DNA of 64,000 bases from Oegoconia quadripuncta (lineage: Eukaryota; Arthropoda; Insecta; Lepidoptera; Autostichidae). The stretch spans positions 4,497,731 to 4,561,730 of the forward strand of contig OX438758.1 of the NCBI GenBank assembly GCA_949316235.1. Direction: 5' to 3'. A model generated the notes under the pieces. It ran no database searches and was not told the DNA's origin. It saw nothing but the letters and a program-made list of their open reading frames with translations. Positions 23,901 through 31,964 of the stretch are shown piece by piece. The position numbers were made by a program, and so were the translations under genes. Each line of letters opens with the position of its first letter. The stretch's first letter is position 1.

Positions 23901-26322
23901 CCAACATACCAAAATGAGCCAAGAAATAATTCTTTTTCATTTTGTTTCTTACATGGCCGTGTTGCTGTGGCTTAATGATTTGCACCCTTGGTAAAATGCA
24001 AACAAAAAATTTAGTGTGAAGACTTAATTAGTGCATACATTTAACTGTAAGCAGTACTGGCAGAATTATCAGTGCCAAGGTATAGGTCTCTGTCCATATT
24101 GCGGCATTATGCTGAGTCAGAGCCGCATCAATAAAGAGTGTACACTACAGCTCATTGCTAAGAAAGTCTACCAGCGAATTATTGTTATTATTTATTCTGT
24201 GTATTATTTATTTAAGCTTTTGTTTGTGTACTTCTATCTGTCTTAGTTGTATGTACTATGCAGTGATTAACAGTTTTATGGATACATCTATCTCTGCAAA
24301 AAGACTAATGGGACAAGCATTTAACCCTGAAGTGGTCGCGTGGATTACATAATTAATCCACTCATGTAAAATCAAAAATTCCCAAAAATTGGGTAAAGCT
24401 AACGTTTTGACCTTCAGGGTACTTCATAGAGTGATATAACATACGGGGGTACTTTAAGTCGAATAATTTGAAGGACGCCTTAAGCGCTGTTCAGACGCTT
24501 GGTCGCTTATGGTGGTGTCGCAGGAGCGCCGCAAACTCATTTTTTTTCTTATTTCAAAATTATTTCCTGGAGAGGAGGGACGCCTTTGCTCAGCAGTGGG
24601 ACAGTTTGGTCTCCTAATAATAATAATTGAAAATTAAAAATAAAATGTAATAACCGTAAATAGTACATAAGATATAGCATTTTGCCAATAAATAGTAAAA
24701 ATATTACATTAAAAAATTCGTCTCCCAGGGACGACCGTATCGTAAACTATGGGCAGCCAAGCTGAAGAACATAGGGAGGTAGTTAATAACACGACAGTAC
24801 ATAGACAACTACTTTTAGTTATAGTCTGTGAACAATCAACCTGGTCCATAGCGGTGGAATGCTTCCTTAAGCATCTACATACATACATAATGTCACGCCT
24901 GTTTCCCATTGGGGTAGGCAGAGACCACAGACTTCCACTTGCTACGATCCTGACACACCTCTTCTGCTTCCTTCACTCTCATAAGGTTGTTCATACATGC
25001 TCGTCGGTTTAGGGTACTCTTGACTTGGCCTTTCTTTAAGACGTCCCCGATTTGATCATGGTACGTTCGCCGTGGTCTTCCCCTACCAACACTACCATCC
25101 ACATTCGCTTTGTATATCTCTTTCGTAAGTCTTCTTTCATTCATCCTCTCCACATGTCCAAACCATCTCAGCATACCTTTTTCAATCTTTGTCACTACAT
25201 CTTCATTCACACTGCTTAACTCCCTAATTACACTATTTCTGATTTTATCTTTCAGAGTCACCCCATTCATACTTCTCAATGATCTCATTTCCACTGCATT
25301 TATTCTACTTTCATTCTTCTTTTGCCATACCCAGCATTCACTCCCGTAAGTCAATGTTGGAACCAGCACCCCGCCATGAACAGCCAGACGAGCTTTTTTG
25401 GACACATTCTGGCTCCTCATAAAGGCATGCAGTGCTCCATTTACCTGATTTCCGGCATTCACTCTTCTTTCGATGTCCTTCTCACACTTACCATCCCTTG
25501 TAAACAGTGAACCCAAATACACAAATTCACGCACTTGCTCCACTTTTTCTCTGTCTATCAAAATATTGCAATCCGTCATACATACCCCTCTCTCAAATAC
25601 CATAACTTTCGTTTTAATCACATTGACTTTCATTCCTTTTTCTTTCAAAGCCGTATTCATAAGTGTTACCATCTCTTGTAACTCCTCTTGGGACGACGCA
25701 AGGATTACTTGATCATCGGCATAGAGGAGACATTTGACGAGTAACCCATTCATTCTCAATCCACATTCATACTCTTTCAATATTTGCAGGCAACTGTCCA
25801 TGAATAAGTTAAACAGCCATGGGGACGCAACACAACCCTGTCTAACACCTTAAGCATCTGCGATGTTAAAAATATAAATTTTTTAAGATTTTTTGTTTGC
25901 ACCTGTTATCAACAGTAATATTAATTCGGCATAAAAATAAATGATACCCAATTGTGTTAACTGATAAATATAGCTCCAAAGTTATTGAAGTATAATGTAA
26001 TAAATAACGCACCAAAGCATAAGCTGCTCTAATCAACAACGTACTAACCTTTATACTATAGGTATATCTTGTGAGAAAATCTAGAACGTATATCGTAATA
26101 AAATTGCGACACTTAAATGATTAGGATCGAAATTATTTGCGAATTATTTCCACAGGATCCCAGCAAAATTTTGTTGAGAGAAAGAAAGATAAACTCGCTC
26201 ATTATGAATCATTCAGTATCATACAAACATTCCTACACACTGGTATTTCAACAAATTGTTCTGCTTCCACTTACACGGCGGCGGCGTTCCTCATTTCTAT
26301 CATCGGGCAGCGTTGACGTCAT
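11849..26322 (-). CDS. Tollip: Toll-interacting protein, complete gene of eight exons
   Basis: Tollip is an endosomal ubiquitin/phosphoinositide adaptor that binds Tom1 and dampens Toll/IL-1 signalling in vertebrates. Exons on the minus strand are 26322-26275, 18016-17903, 16597-16522, 16077-15966, 15207-15093, 13885-13799, 12670-12500 and 11959-11849. All junctions are GT/AG, phases agree, and the total is 834 bases (277 aa plus TAA), close to the 274 aa of human TOLLIP. Residues 1-54 form the N-terminal region with GPLPAGFLR; about 60-184 is the C2 domain ([64 protein letters not shown]); 185-241 is a Pro/Gln-rich linker; about 235-276 is the CUE domain with MFP (245-247) and LL (272-273), the ubiquitin-binding signature. 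The first intron (8,258 bases) is crowded with LINEs. The start is the only ATG that gives an in-phase exon ending in RRRR before the conserved VLLGPLP. Confidence 0.95.
12270..12420 (-). repeat. SINE-A tail remnant in tollip intron 7
   Basis: AAATATCCTTGAACATACAC at 12,371-12,390 is the minus-strand 3' end of SINE-A. The adjacent ACTATTTGGATGGTAAGCAA string also occurs at about 1877, so a further unnamed repeat is present. Confidence 0.4.
12500..12670 (-). CDS. Tollip: Tollip exon 7, Pro/Gln-rich linker
   Basis: It encodes 57 residues from [12 protein letters not shown] through [19 protein letters not shown] to ITAEQLQQ. This flexible linker joins C2 to CUE. The donor is GTAACG and the acceptor ttttccag. 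Confidence 0.93.
12890..13193 (-). repeat. SINE-B, full length
   Basis: The head is GCCTCCGTGGCTCAATGTAA (near 13,192), with B box GGGTTCGATCCC near 13,145 and a T-rich tail at about 12,870-12,890. It lies in tollip intron 6 in the same orientation as the gene. Confidence 0.85.
13799..13885 (-). CDS. Tollip: Tollip exon 6, end of C2 domain
   Basis: It encodes 29 residues: [20 protein letters not shown] then MINLVLSYS. The W-Y-x-L/V-x-G-x-Q-G-D pattern is the last C2 strand block of Tollip. The donor is GTAAGT. Confidence 0.95.
13935..14213 (-). repeat. SINE-A, full length
   Basis: The head GACGACCTGTTTGGTGTAGT is near 14,213, B box GGGTTCGAATCC is near 14,150, and the body ends in TTAGTGTGGAA..ATAGATGAC and a TTTA-rich tail at 13,940. 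This is a tRNA-derived SINE inside tollip intron 5. Confidence 0.85.
14255..14445 (+). pseudogene. LINE RNase H C-terminal fragment
   Basis: The frame ending at TAA 14,443-14,445 reads [17 protein letters not shown], then [20 protein letters not shown]. This is a C-x2-C-x7-H-x4-C knuckle as in RNase-H LINE C-termini, from a different lineage than 10,985. A 3' UTR may run to about 14,640. Confidence 0.65.
14446..15092. other. Tollip intron sequence, no gene
   Basis: After the LINE remnant the stretch is AT-rich and shows no coding or tRNA-like pattern. The block from about 14,660 to 15,060 may be part of an unclassified repeat. Confidence 0.3.
15093..15207 (-). CDS. Tollip: Tollip exon 5, C2 domain
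   Basis: It encodes [35 protein letters not shown] and VLS. The first base completes a Cys codon split with exon 4, and the donor is GTGAGT. This is the core of the C2 beta-sandwich. Confidence 0.95.
15966..16077 (-). CDS. Tollip: Tollip exon 4, C2 domain
   Basis: It encodes [33 protein letters not shown] and VIH, with split Gly and Cys codons at its ends. The MDPY motif lies in the first Ca/phosphoinositide-type C2 loop. The donor is GTATAA, weaker than the others. Confidence 0.94.
16190..16330 (-). repeat. SINE-B remnant
   Basis: GAAGGTGTAAGCGTACTGAC and GACAACCGGAC match the minus-strand body of SINE-B. A diverged B-box-like AGGTTCGATTCTC lies just right at 16,350 in the opposite orientation, so the copy is rearranged or two remnants abut. 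Confidence 0.55.
16522..16597 (-). CDS. Tollip: Tollip exon 3, start of C2 domain
   Basis: It encodes [20 protein letters not shown] and LVKNY plus the first base of Gly. The donor is GTAAGT and the acceptor is tttggcag. This is the first C2 strand. Confidence 0.94.
16640..17160 (+). repeat. Possible LINE 3' UTR
   Basis: The stretch ends with AATAAATTATTCTTATTCTT, a poly-A-signal-plus-microsatellite end typical of 5'-truncated insect LINEs. No reverse-transcriptase coding sequence is recognised in it. Confidence 0.35.
17161..17902. other. Tollip intron 2, no feature recognised
   Basis: AT-rich non-coding sequence without a repeat family that I could match elsewhere in the window. Confidence 0.4.
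17903..18016 (-). CDS. Tollip: Tollip exon 2, N-terminal region
   Basis: It encodes [35 protein letters not shown] and GAT (38 codons, phase 0 at both ends). The G-x-L-P-x-x-F-L-R block marks the Tollip N-terminus (Tom1-binding region). Confidence 0.94.
18255..18870 (+). pseudogene. C-terminal region of a LINE polyprotein, frameshifted
   Basis: Two frames together show [35 protein letters not shown], a RxYRHxAIN block, then [20 protein letters not shown] and GTAAERV. This order (Cys/His knuckle, DG-LVPW, W-D-x-T) is the post-RT C-terminal domain of a LINE polyprotein family common in invertebrates. The first frame stops at 18,660; one frameshift near there restores the second, which stops near 18,868. 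It lies in tollip intron 1, antisense to the gene. Confidence 0.65.
19080..19260 (+). repeat. Possible tRNA-derived SINE remnant
   Basis: CGGGTTCAATTCCCGCG at about 19,113 is B-box-like with a paired T-arm. No clear A box precedes it. Confidence 0.3.
19854..22706 (-). pseudogene. LINE ORF2: AP endonuclease plus reverse transcriptase, one in-frame TGA
   Basis: ORF2 nicks target DNA and reverse-transcribes the element RNA. It starts at ATG 22,706 with [16 protein letters not shown]. The endonuclease shows [14 protein letters not shown] and LSDHN. The reverse transcriptase shows [45 protein letters not shown] and LFADD (catalytic Asp pair). Both halves are in the same frame, separated by a single TGA at 21,807-21,809. 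Otherwise the frame is open for about 950 codons to TAA at 19,854. No RNase H domain is present, as in CR1-type elements. The single nonsense codon suggests a fairly young copy. Confidence 0.88.
22715..23038 (-). pseudogene. 3' end of LINE ORF1
   Basis: About 107 codons end in TAA only 8 bases before the ORF2 ATG, the usual ORF1/ORF2 spacing. Content includes [16 protein letters not shown] and a polar tail. I do not recognise a domain. The frame is closed upstream by TAG at 23,051-23,053, so the N-terminus is lost. Confidence 0.5.
23381..23545 (+). pseudogene. C-terminal tail of a LINE polyprotein
   Basis: The frame reads [35 protein letters not shown] and ends FFL-TAA. A-x-FAQxxSx-IQRGN is the extreme C-terminus of the same LINE polyprotein type as 18,255-18,870. 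A near-identical copy is at 60,045-60,215. Confidence 0.6.
24568..24630 (+). mobile_element. RTE LINE 3' terminus
   Basis: GCCTTTGCTCAGCAGTGGGA followed by TCTCCTAATAATAATAATTG matches the AFAQQWD end of the element at 33,929-35,222. Confidence 0.6.
24877..25849 (-). mobile_element. 5'-truncated RTE LINE with target-site duplication
   Basis: The element body is bounded by TTAAGCATCT at 24,867-24,876 and again at 25,850-25,859, a 10-bp target-site duplication. It has a (TACA)n tail at the 3' end (left). The 5' end is cut inside the reverse transcriptase at the GVRQGCV motif. Confidence 0.85.
24893..25801 (-). CDS. Truncated RTE reverse transcriptase (302 codons)
   Basis: The frame is open over the whole truncated copy. 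It shows [12 protein letters not shown] (catalytic YADD near residue 28), [54 protein letters not shown] and [13 protein letters not shown], ending [13 protein letters not shown]. This is the second half of the RTE palm plus thumb and C-terminal segment. The endonuclease and RT motifs before GVRQG are missing, so it cannot act alone. It lies in tollip intron 1. Confidence 0.82.
   Translation of the reverse strand: MDSCLQILKEYECGLRMNGLLVKCLLYADDQVILASSQEELQEMVTLMNTALKEKGMKVNVIKTKVMVFERGVCMTDCNILIDREKVEQVREFVYLGSLFTRDGKCEKDIERRVNAGNQVNGALHAFMRSQNVSKKARLAVHGGVLVPTLTYGSECWVWQKKNESRINAVEMRSLRSMNGVTLKDKIRNSVIRELSSVNEDVVTKIEKGMLRWFGHVERMNERRLTKEIYKANVDGSVGRGRPRRTYHDQIGDVLKKGQVKSTLNRRACMNNLMRVKEAEEVCQDRSKWKSVVSAYPNGKQA
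26275..26322 (-). CDS. Tollip: Tollip exon 1 with start codon
   Basis: ATG at 26,322-26,320 opens [16 protein letters not shown], followed by donor GTAAGT at 26,274. Sixteen codons end in phase 0, matching exon 2, and an Arg-rich end before VLLG fits the family. Confidence 0.85.
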
Positions 26323-26603
26323 TGTTCTGCACTAAAACTCTGTATTCTTCAATTAATTTCTCAAATATTCGCAAAATTCATGCAAATAAACCGTAACACA
26401 ACCAACAACAAAACCTGCTGATTAGACATTACCACAGGCTAAAAAAATCTAGTGAATAAAAGTCAGTGTTGCCGACAAGCCATTTACAAACCTACTATTC
26501 GATTGTTGCTCCAGCTACTAAAAGTACTAAAACCACTAGTTTTTTTTTTCCGCCGATTTTGTTTTTCTAGTTCGATGGGATGGAGTTCCATGAGACTCCC
26601 ATG
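26323..26603 (-). promoter_or_regulatory. Putative tollip 5' UTR and promoter region
   Basis: This is the 281 bases between the tollip ATG and the first retroelement boundary. I see no convincing TATA box. AT-rich stretches dominate, with a TTTGCATGAATTTTGCG octamer-like string near 26,375. The assignment rests on position only. Confidence 0.35.
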
Positions 26604-26654
26604 GCTTTTTGGCGGGAACTCGGCGAGTGAAGTAGCATTTTTCTTTATAAGTCT

Positions 26655-26916
26655 TGTAAGGTTTTGAGCTAGTTTTATATTAATTAGTATTTAAAGTATA
26701 ATGATTTTTTTAAATCATAGTTTAATATATCGATTTCATTCACTCGATCACCTTGAACGAAAATATATAAACGTCAGCCATTTTGAAACACGAGTCAGTC
26801 GTGAGTGCTATTTTGACAAGTGCAGTGAAAGTGTATTATATGTGAGAAAATCAATATATTATAATTGGCTAGATCATTTGGTTTTATTCCCCAGTCTATA
26901 CTTCTGAACTTTTATA
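26655..26916 (+). repeat. 5' LTR of the Gypsy element
   Basis: This is identical over 262 bases to 32,547-32,808. A TATATAAA box at 26,764-26,771 is followed about 30 bases later by an insect-type initiator TCAGTC at 26,795-26,800, giving a plausible U3/R boundary near 26,797. Confidence 0.93.
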
Positions 26917-26957
26917 GTTCAGAAGTGGGATTGACAAGGAATATTACTTAATATTCC
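26901..26957 (+). other. Two inverted repeats at the LTR/internal junction
   Basis: CTTCTGAACT (26,901-26,910) and AGTTCAGAAG (26,916-26,925) are perfect complements across a 5-base loop, spanning the LTR end. GGAATATTA (26,938-26,946) and TAATATTCC (26,949-26,957) form a second stem. The primer-binding site should lie here, but I cannot match a tRNA 3' end; the first TGG is at 26,926, nine bases after the LTR. Confidence 0.7.
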
Positions 26958-27039
26958 AACACGCCCGCAAAAGAGGTTGGATAGAAGAAAACAGGTAAAA
27001 GTTGATAGTTAATGTGAATTAAATCAGATTAATTGTACC

Positions 27040-30000
27040 ATGTCCAAAGACCGGAATGATACGGTACGTCATCGTGACACGCCGTCACGTTCTCGCTCGA
27101 GGGGCACGCGATCACCGCGCTCTCGATCCCCTGCGAGGTCATCGAGATCGGCCTGCAGGCGAGAGCGACCAGTCGCCTCTCGGCGACGCCGTCAGAGTTC
27201 GCGATCATCGCGGGCGCGGTCACGTCCGCCCTCAATGGGCAACCGGCGCAGACGCAGCCGCAAGCGAGCTCCAACTACGAGACAGCGGAGTCGGAGCTAC
27301 TCGAGGCAGCCATCACGACGACGTATTGAATCCAGACGTAAGCGAAAGCGCCGTTCAACTGTAAGTTCTTCCCTTTCCTCTAGTAGTTCTGATATGAGTT
27401 CTAGTAAATATAGTCGTCAAAGTAGAAGTGAACGTAGAGTAAGTGATCGCAATGTAAATAAAGGCGAGGTAACGAATTTTACGGTAAACGATGTAATGGA
27501 GCTAATTAAATCACTACCCTCTTCGATACCACAGAGTTTGAATCATTTTTCAATGAACACAAATGCAGTGCCAGAATTTGATCCAGCCAGCAAGGAGCAA
27601 ACTATAGACGCTTGGATCAATAAAGTTGAAGAGTGTTCGTCCCTTTATAAGTGGTCTGAAACTCAACTGATTCATTATGCCTTACCTAAACTTACTGGGG
27701 TGGCAAAGGTCTGGTATCAAGGATTGCCTTCACTTAATTTCAGTTGGCTGGAGTGGAAGGAAAAGTTGACCAAAACTTTTCCCACTGTACAAAACTACGC
27801 TCAGCTTTTACATGAAATGCTAGAAAGAAAAGTGAGGCATAATGAATCATTAGAGACTTACTTTTATCATAAGATTAATTTACTCAATAGATGTGACATA
27901 ACAGGAAAGAAGGCAGTAGATTGCATTATATATGGATTAGAGGACAAGGGTATGCGGTTAGGGGCTCAAGCTGCCAATTACTCGCAACCAGAAGATTTAT
28001 TATCTTATTTTAAATCTATTAAAGTTGACGATGCCAAGGATAAGCGTGTGCCGTTTATTAGGAAACGATTTGATGGACAACCAAGCGATGCTCAAAGACC
28101 GACTACAATAAAATGTTTTAACTGTAATGAATTAGGGCATCCAAGTTTTAAATGCCCTAAGCCATTATTAACATGTAGTATCTGTAAGCGGTTGGGGCAT
28201 CAGAGCTCTAACTGTAGACGACTGGTTAGAAATAACAACGAAGGCAATAGGCGCAGTGAAACCGAGAAATCAGTATCAGAAGTGAAGTTGGCAGGTAACA
28301 TGGATGAAAAATATGTTCTTCCTTTATCGATAAATGGTAACTCCAAGACTTGTTACGTAGACTTGGGTAGTCAATGTACATTAATCAGATTTAGTGATTT
28401 CATTGACTTAGGTATTGGTTACTGTACAAATGATTTGCCGTCGTTGAAGGGATTTGGTAATTCGATTATTGAGCCGCTGGGTAAGGCAGAAGTAGAGTTG
28501 CAGATACAATCTGTTAAAACTAAGGTGGAGGTTTTGATTGTGCCAGATCAGTTACTTAAACACGCTGTTTTATTAGGACACACATTTACGGAGCAGGCTG
28601 GTATCGTGATAATTAAAACTGATGAACATTTAATATTGCAAAAACAGCCTAAATTACCACAAACACAAGAACTCAGCAATAAATTAAGGTTAGTAGTAAG
28701 TTCAGACGCAGATATTCAAACTATAGATGCAATACCAGTTGAAATAGATCACGATACCACTTGTAAAATTTATGTGCGTGATTCCATTAGAAATATAGGC
28801 ACGGAGAGGTACTATATTTTACCTGGAATATATACAGTGGTTAATGGTAAGGGATGTGTGATAGCAAGTAATCTCAGTGCTAAACCAGTTAAACTACGTA
28901 AAGGCCAGCTGCTGACGAGAGCTCTTGTGTACAACGATGACGTGGAAATGTTAGAAGTAAATAAGATAGATTCTGCACAGGAGACTTTGTCAACCAACTT
29001 GAGGGTGGGCAAGGAGATGACTGCAAAAGATAAAGGTAAACTAGAATCGCTAGTTAATAAGTATAGGGACTGCTTTTCATACAATTTATCTGATTTAGGG
29101 CTAACTAACTTAAGTGAAATGACTATCACATTAAAGGATGCTACGCCAGTCGTATACAGACCATACAGATTGGCTTATTCCGAACGTAATAAAGTAAAAG
29201 ATATGATACAAGAAATGTTGGATTGCGGTATCATTACTGAGTCGACATCATCCTATGCTAGTCCCATTATATTAGTTCAAAAGAAAACTGGAGATCAGCG
29301 ATTATGCGTTGATTATAGAGCCTTAAATGCTAAAACGGTTAAAGAACACTATCCCTTGCCTAGGATCGAGGATCAGTTGGATCAGCTAGGTGGTTATGAA
29401 TATTTTATAACCCTAGATTTAGCCTCTGGCTACTATCAGATTCCAATCGCTCCTGCATCTCAAGACAAAACTGCTTTTGTAACGCCAGATGGGCAATACC
29501 AGTTTACGCGCATGCCTTTCGGCCTAGCCAATGCTCCGTCTATTTTCCAAAAAACAGTCAATAAGATGCTTAAAGATGCTAAAAATGAGGTAGCGTTTGC
29601 ATTCATGGACGATATTATTATTCCAGCACATAGTATCGAGCAGGGTTTGGAGCGATTGGAAATGGTATTCAAGCTAATTAAGGAAGCAGGTTTAACTTTA
29701 AAGCTGTCGAAATGTAACTTCTTTTGCACTAAGATAGAATATTTAGGATTTGAGCTGAGTAAAGAAGGAATTAGACCAGGAGAGAGGAAGACGGAAGCAG
29801 TAGAGAAATTCAAATGCCCCGCAAACCAACATGAAGTCCGACAATTTATAGGATTAGCTAGTTTCTTTCGGCGATTCGTGAAACACTTTGCGATCCTGGC
29901 TAATCCTATAACTAAGCTGTTAAAGAAAAATAATAAGTGGGAGTGGGGAGTAGATCAAGAGAAGGCATTTGCAACCATAAAATCCGAATTAGTAAAGAGG

Positions 30001-31794
30001 CCGATACTGGCTTTATATCAACCAAGGGCTAAGACACAAATACATACAGATGCTTGCAAGGCGGGGATTGCAGGAATACTGTTGCAGGAAGACGATGTAG
30101 GTAGATGGCGTGCTGTGGCATATTATAGCAGGCAAACTACGCCTGAGGAACAGAAATATCATTCGTTTGAATTAGAAACGTTGGCGGTTATATCATCTCT
30201 AAATAGATTTCGTGTTTTTGTATTAGGGATCAAGTTTACTATAGTAACGGATTGCAATGCGTTGAGGACTACATTGTCGAAGAGGGATATCATTCCTCGT
30301 ATTGGCCGTTGGTGGTTGCAATTACAGGAGTACGACTGCTGCATCGAATATAGACCCGGTGATAGGATGAGTCATGTAGACGCACTTAGCAGAAATGCTA
30401 TTCCAATAACTGACGAACCTGAATCGGTATTCGATGTATTAGTGGTGGAAACTGAGGATTGGTTATCAACCGTACAGGAAGTTGACGAGGAAATTTCACT
30501 GATCAAACGCACTTTGGAGGACCCCAATACACCTAAAATAGTAGAAATTCAGCAAAATTATCAAATGAAAGGCGGGAAGGTCTATAGAATAGTTGACAAC
30601 CAGCTAAAATGGGTGGTCCCAAAAGGAGTAAGGTGGCAACTACTTAAGAGAAATCATGACGAACTTGGGCATTTCGGTATTGAGAAGACGTTGGATAAAT
30701 TAAAATCACTTTATTGGTTTTCTGGAATGAACAAGTTCGTCAAGAAATATGTGCAATCGTGTTTAGAATGCTCTTATTATAAAACTCCAACAGGTAAGAG
30801 ACAAGGTATGCTTCATCCCATACCAAAAATTAATGAGCCTTTCCATACCATTCATATGGACCATTTGGGACCGTTCGTAAAGAGTAGATCTAAAAATACT
30901 TATTTACTTGTGTTAATCGATGCCTACACAAAATATATAATGCTCTATGCCGTAAGGAATACTAAAACCAAGTCCACCATAAAAGTTTTAAATCAATATT
31001 TTAGCTTGTTCGGGATTCCTAGTCGGTTGATCAGTGATAGGGGGTCTTCATTTACCAGCAAGATTTTTAAAGATTTTATTAATAAATTAGGAGTGAGGCA
31101 CGTATTAAACGCGGTCGCAACACCTAGAGCCAATGGCCAGGTGGAGCGGTACAATCGCACCATATTGACTTCACTTGCAATTAAGAATCACAACCACAAG
31201 GAGAATGAGTGGGACAAACATTTAGAAGAAATACAGTTAGGATTAAATACAACGTTAAACAAGGGAATCGGTAAGAGCCCGGCTGAAGTACTTTTTGGAA
31301 AGAGACTGAAAACTAAGGGTGACGGTATAGTAGCATCGCTATTAGATCAGGAGGGTACTCGTAGTACACTCGATGAAATAAGAGAAGAAGTAGACGAAAG
31401 AATTACCAAGGAACAGCAAAGACAGAAGGAAAGATTTGATAGGGGAAGGAGGCAAGCTAAGAAATATGAAGTTGGTGACTTGGTTAGGATTGAAAGAGAG
31501 ATAAATAGCAACGACGGAAAATCAAGGAAACTTCTCCCTAAGTTACAAGGCCCCTATAGGATAGTCAAGGTTTTAGATAACGATAGATACGTTGTAGAAG
31601 ACACACCGTTAACTCGTAAACAGAATAGGAAATATAATGGTGTGATTGCCGTAGATAAAATGTACCCATGGTTGACGGTTAATAATGACTATTTAACGGA
31701 TTCGGGAGATGAGAATTCGGATAGGAATGAGGATATTTCAGATAATATTCAGGATAGGAGGGAAGGTGTCGAAGAGAGCGGTGATATTGACTAA
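27040..31794 (+). CDS. Gypsy gag-pol polyprotein, 1,584 codons, intact
   Basis: One uninterrupted frame. Residues 1-138 are Arg/Ser-rich with many RS/SR dipeptides, unusual for Gag. About 160-330 is the retrotransposon Gag fold (ETYFYHKINLLN). Two CCHC knuckles lie at 359-372 and 379-392. The protease has YVDLGSQCTLIR (Asp 441; Leu replaces the usual Ser/Thr of D-S/T-G). Reverse transcriptase shows LCVDYRALN, LDLASGYYQI (792) and FMDD (855-858). RNase H has IHTDAC (Asp 1004) and HVDALSR. Integrase has a His1206-x4-His1211-x29-Cys1241-x2-Cys1244 zinc site and Asp1274, Asp1333, Glu1369 (D,D-35-E). The tail is acidic. No chromodomain or frameshift site is seen. Gag and Pol share one frame. Confidence 0.95.
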   Translation: MSKDRNDTVRHRDTPSRSRSRGTRSPRSRSPARSSRSACRRERPVASRRRRQSSRSSRARSRPPSMGNRRRRSRKRAPTTRQRSRSYSRQPSRRRIESRRKRKRRSTVSSSLSSSSSDMSSSKYSRQSRSERRVSDRNVNKGEVTNFTVNDVMELIKSLPSSIPQSLNHFSMNTNAVPEFDPASKEQTIDAWINKVEECSSLYKWSETQLIHYALPKLTGVAKVWYQGLPSLNFSWLEWKEKLTKTFPTVQNYAQLLHEMLERKVRHNESLETYFYHKINLLNRCDITGKKAVDCIIYGLEDKGMRLGAQAANYSQPEDLLSYFKSIKVDDAKDKRVPFIRKRFDGQPSDAQRPTTIKCFNCNELGHPSFKCPKPLLTCSICKRLGHQSSNCRRLVRNNNEGNRRSETEKSVSEVKLAGNMDEKYVLPLSINGNSKTCYVDLGSQCTLIRFSDFIDLGIGYCTNDLPSLKGFGNSIIEPLGKAEVELQIQSVKTKVEVLIVPDQLLKHAVLLGHTFTEQAGIVIIKTDEHLILQKQPKLPQTQELSNKLRLVVSSDADIQTIDAIPVEIDHDTTCKIYVRDSIRNIGTERYYILPGIYTVVNGKGCVIASNLSAKPVKLRKGQLLTRALVYNDDVEMLEVNKIDSAQETLSTNLRVGKEMTAKDKGKLESLVNKYRDCFSYNLSDLGLTNLSEMTITLKDATPVVYRPYRLAYSERNKVKDMIQEMLDCGIITESTSSYASPIILVQKKTGDQRLCVDYRALNAKTVKEHYPLPRIEDQLDQLGGYEYFITLDLASGYYQIPIAPASQDKTAFVTPDGQYQFTRMPFGLANAPSIFQKTVNKMLKDAKNEVAFAFMDDIIIPAHSIEQGLERLEMVFKLIKEAGLTLKLSKCNFFCTKIEYLGFELSKEGIRPGERKTEAVEKFKCPANQHEVRQFIGLASFFRRFVKHFAILANPITKLLKKNNKWEWGVDQEKAFATIKSELVKRPILALYQPRAKTQIHTDACKAGIAGILLQEDDVGRWRAVAYYSRQTTPEEQKYHSFELETLAVISSLNRFRVFVLGIKFTIVTDCNALRTTLSKRDIIPRIGRWWLQLQEYDCCIEYRPGDRMSHVDALSRNAIPITDEPESVFDVLVVETEDWLSTVQEVDEEISLIKRTLEDPNTPKIVEIQQNYQMKGGKVYRIVDNQLKWVVPKGVRWQLLKRNHDELGHFGIEKTLDKLKSLYWFSGMNKFVKKYVQSCLECSYYKTPTGKRQGMLHPIPKINEPFHTIHMDHLGPFVKSRSKNTYLLVLIDAYTKYIMLYAVRNTKTKSTIKVLNQYFSLFGIPSRLISDRGSSFTSKIFKDFINKLGVRHVLNAVATPRANGQVERYNRTILTSLAIKNHNHKENEWDKHLEEIQLGLNTTLNKGIGKSPAEVLFGKRLKTKGDGIVASLLDQEGTRSTLDEIREEVDERITKEQQRQKERFDRGRRQAKKYEVGDLVRIEREINSNDGKSRKLLPKLQGPYRIVKVLDNDRYVVEDTPLTRKQNRKYNGVIAVDKMYPWLTVNNDYLTDSGDENSDRNEDISDNIQDRREGVEESGDID

Positions 31795-31964
31795 TAGCTC
31801 CTATTATTCGGGTGTACTTTGAGCATTGTAAGAATACCTGAACGATTTTGAATTTTAGTAATCTAGGAATATGATGAAAGTAAATAATAATGATACAATA
31901 ACAATGATTTGAACATGATTTATGAATAGGATGAATGATGATGATTAAGGGATTTGACTGAACT

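Noticed and set aside
26701..26907. 68-codon ORF repeated at 32,593-32,799
   Set aside because: It is the LTR read as protein; the repetition only reflects the two identical LTRs.
27029..27364. ORFs on both strands over the start of gag-pol
   Set aside because: They are by-products of the Arg/Ser-rich, GC-rich coding sequence of the Gypsy Gag; no start context or motif of their own.
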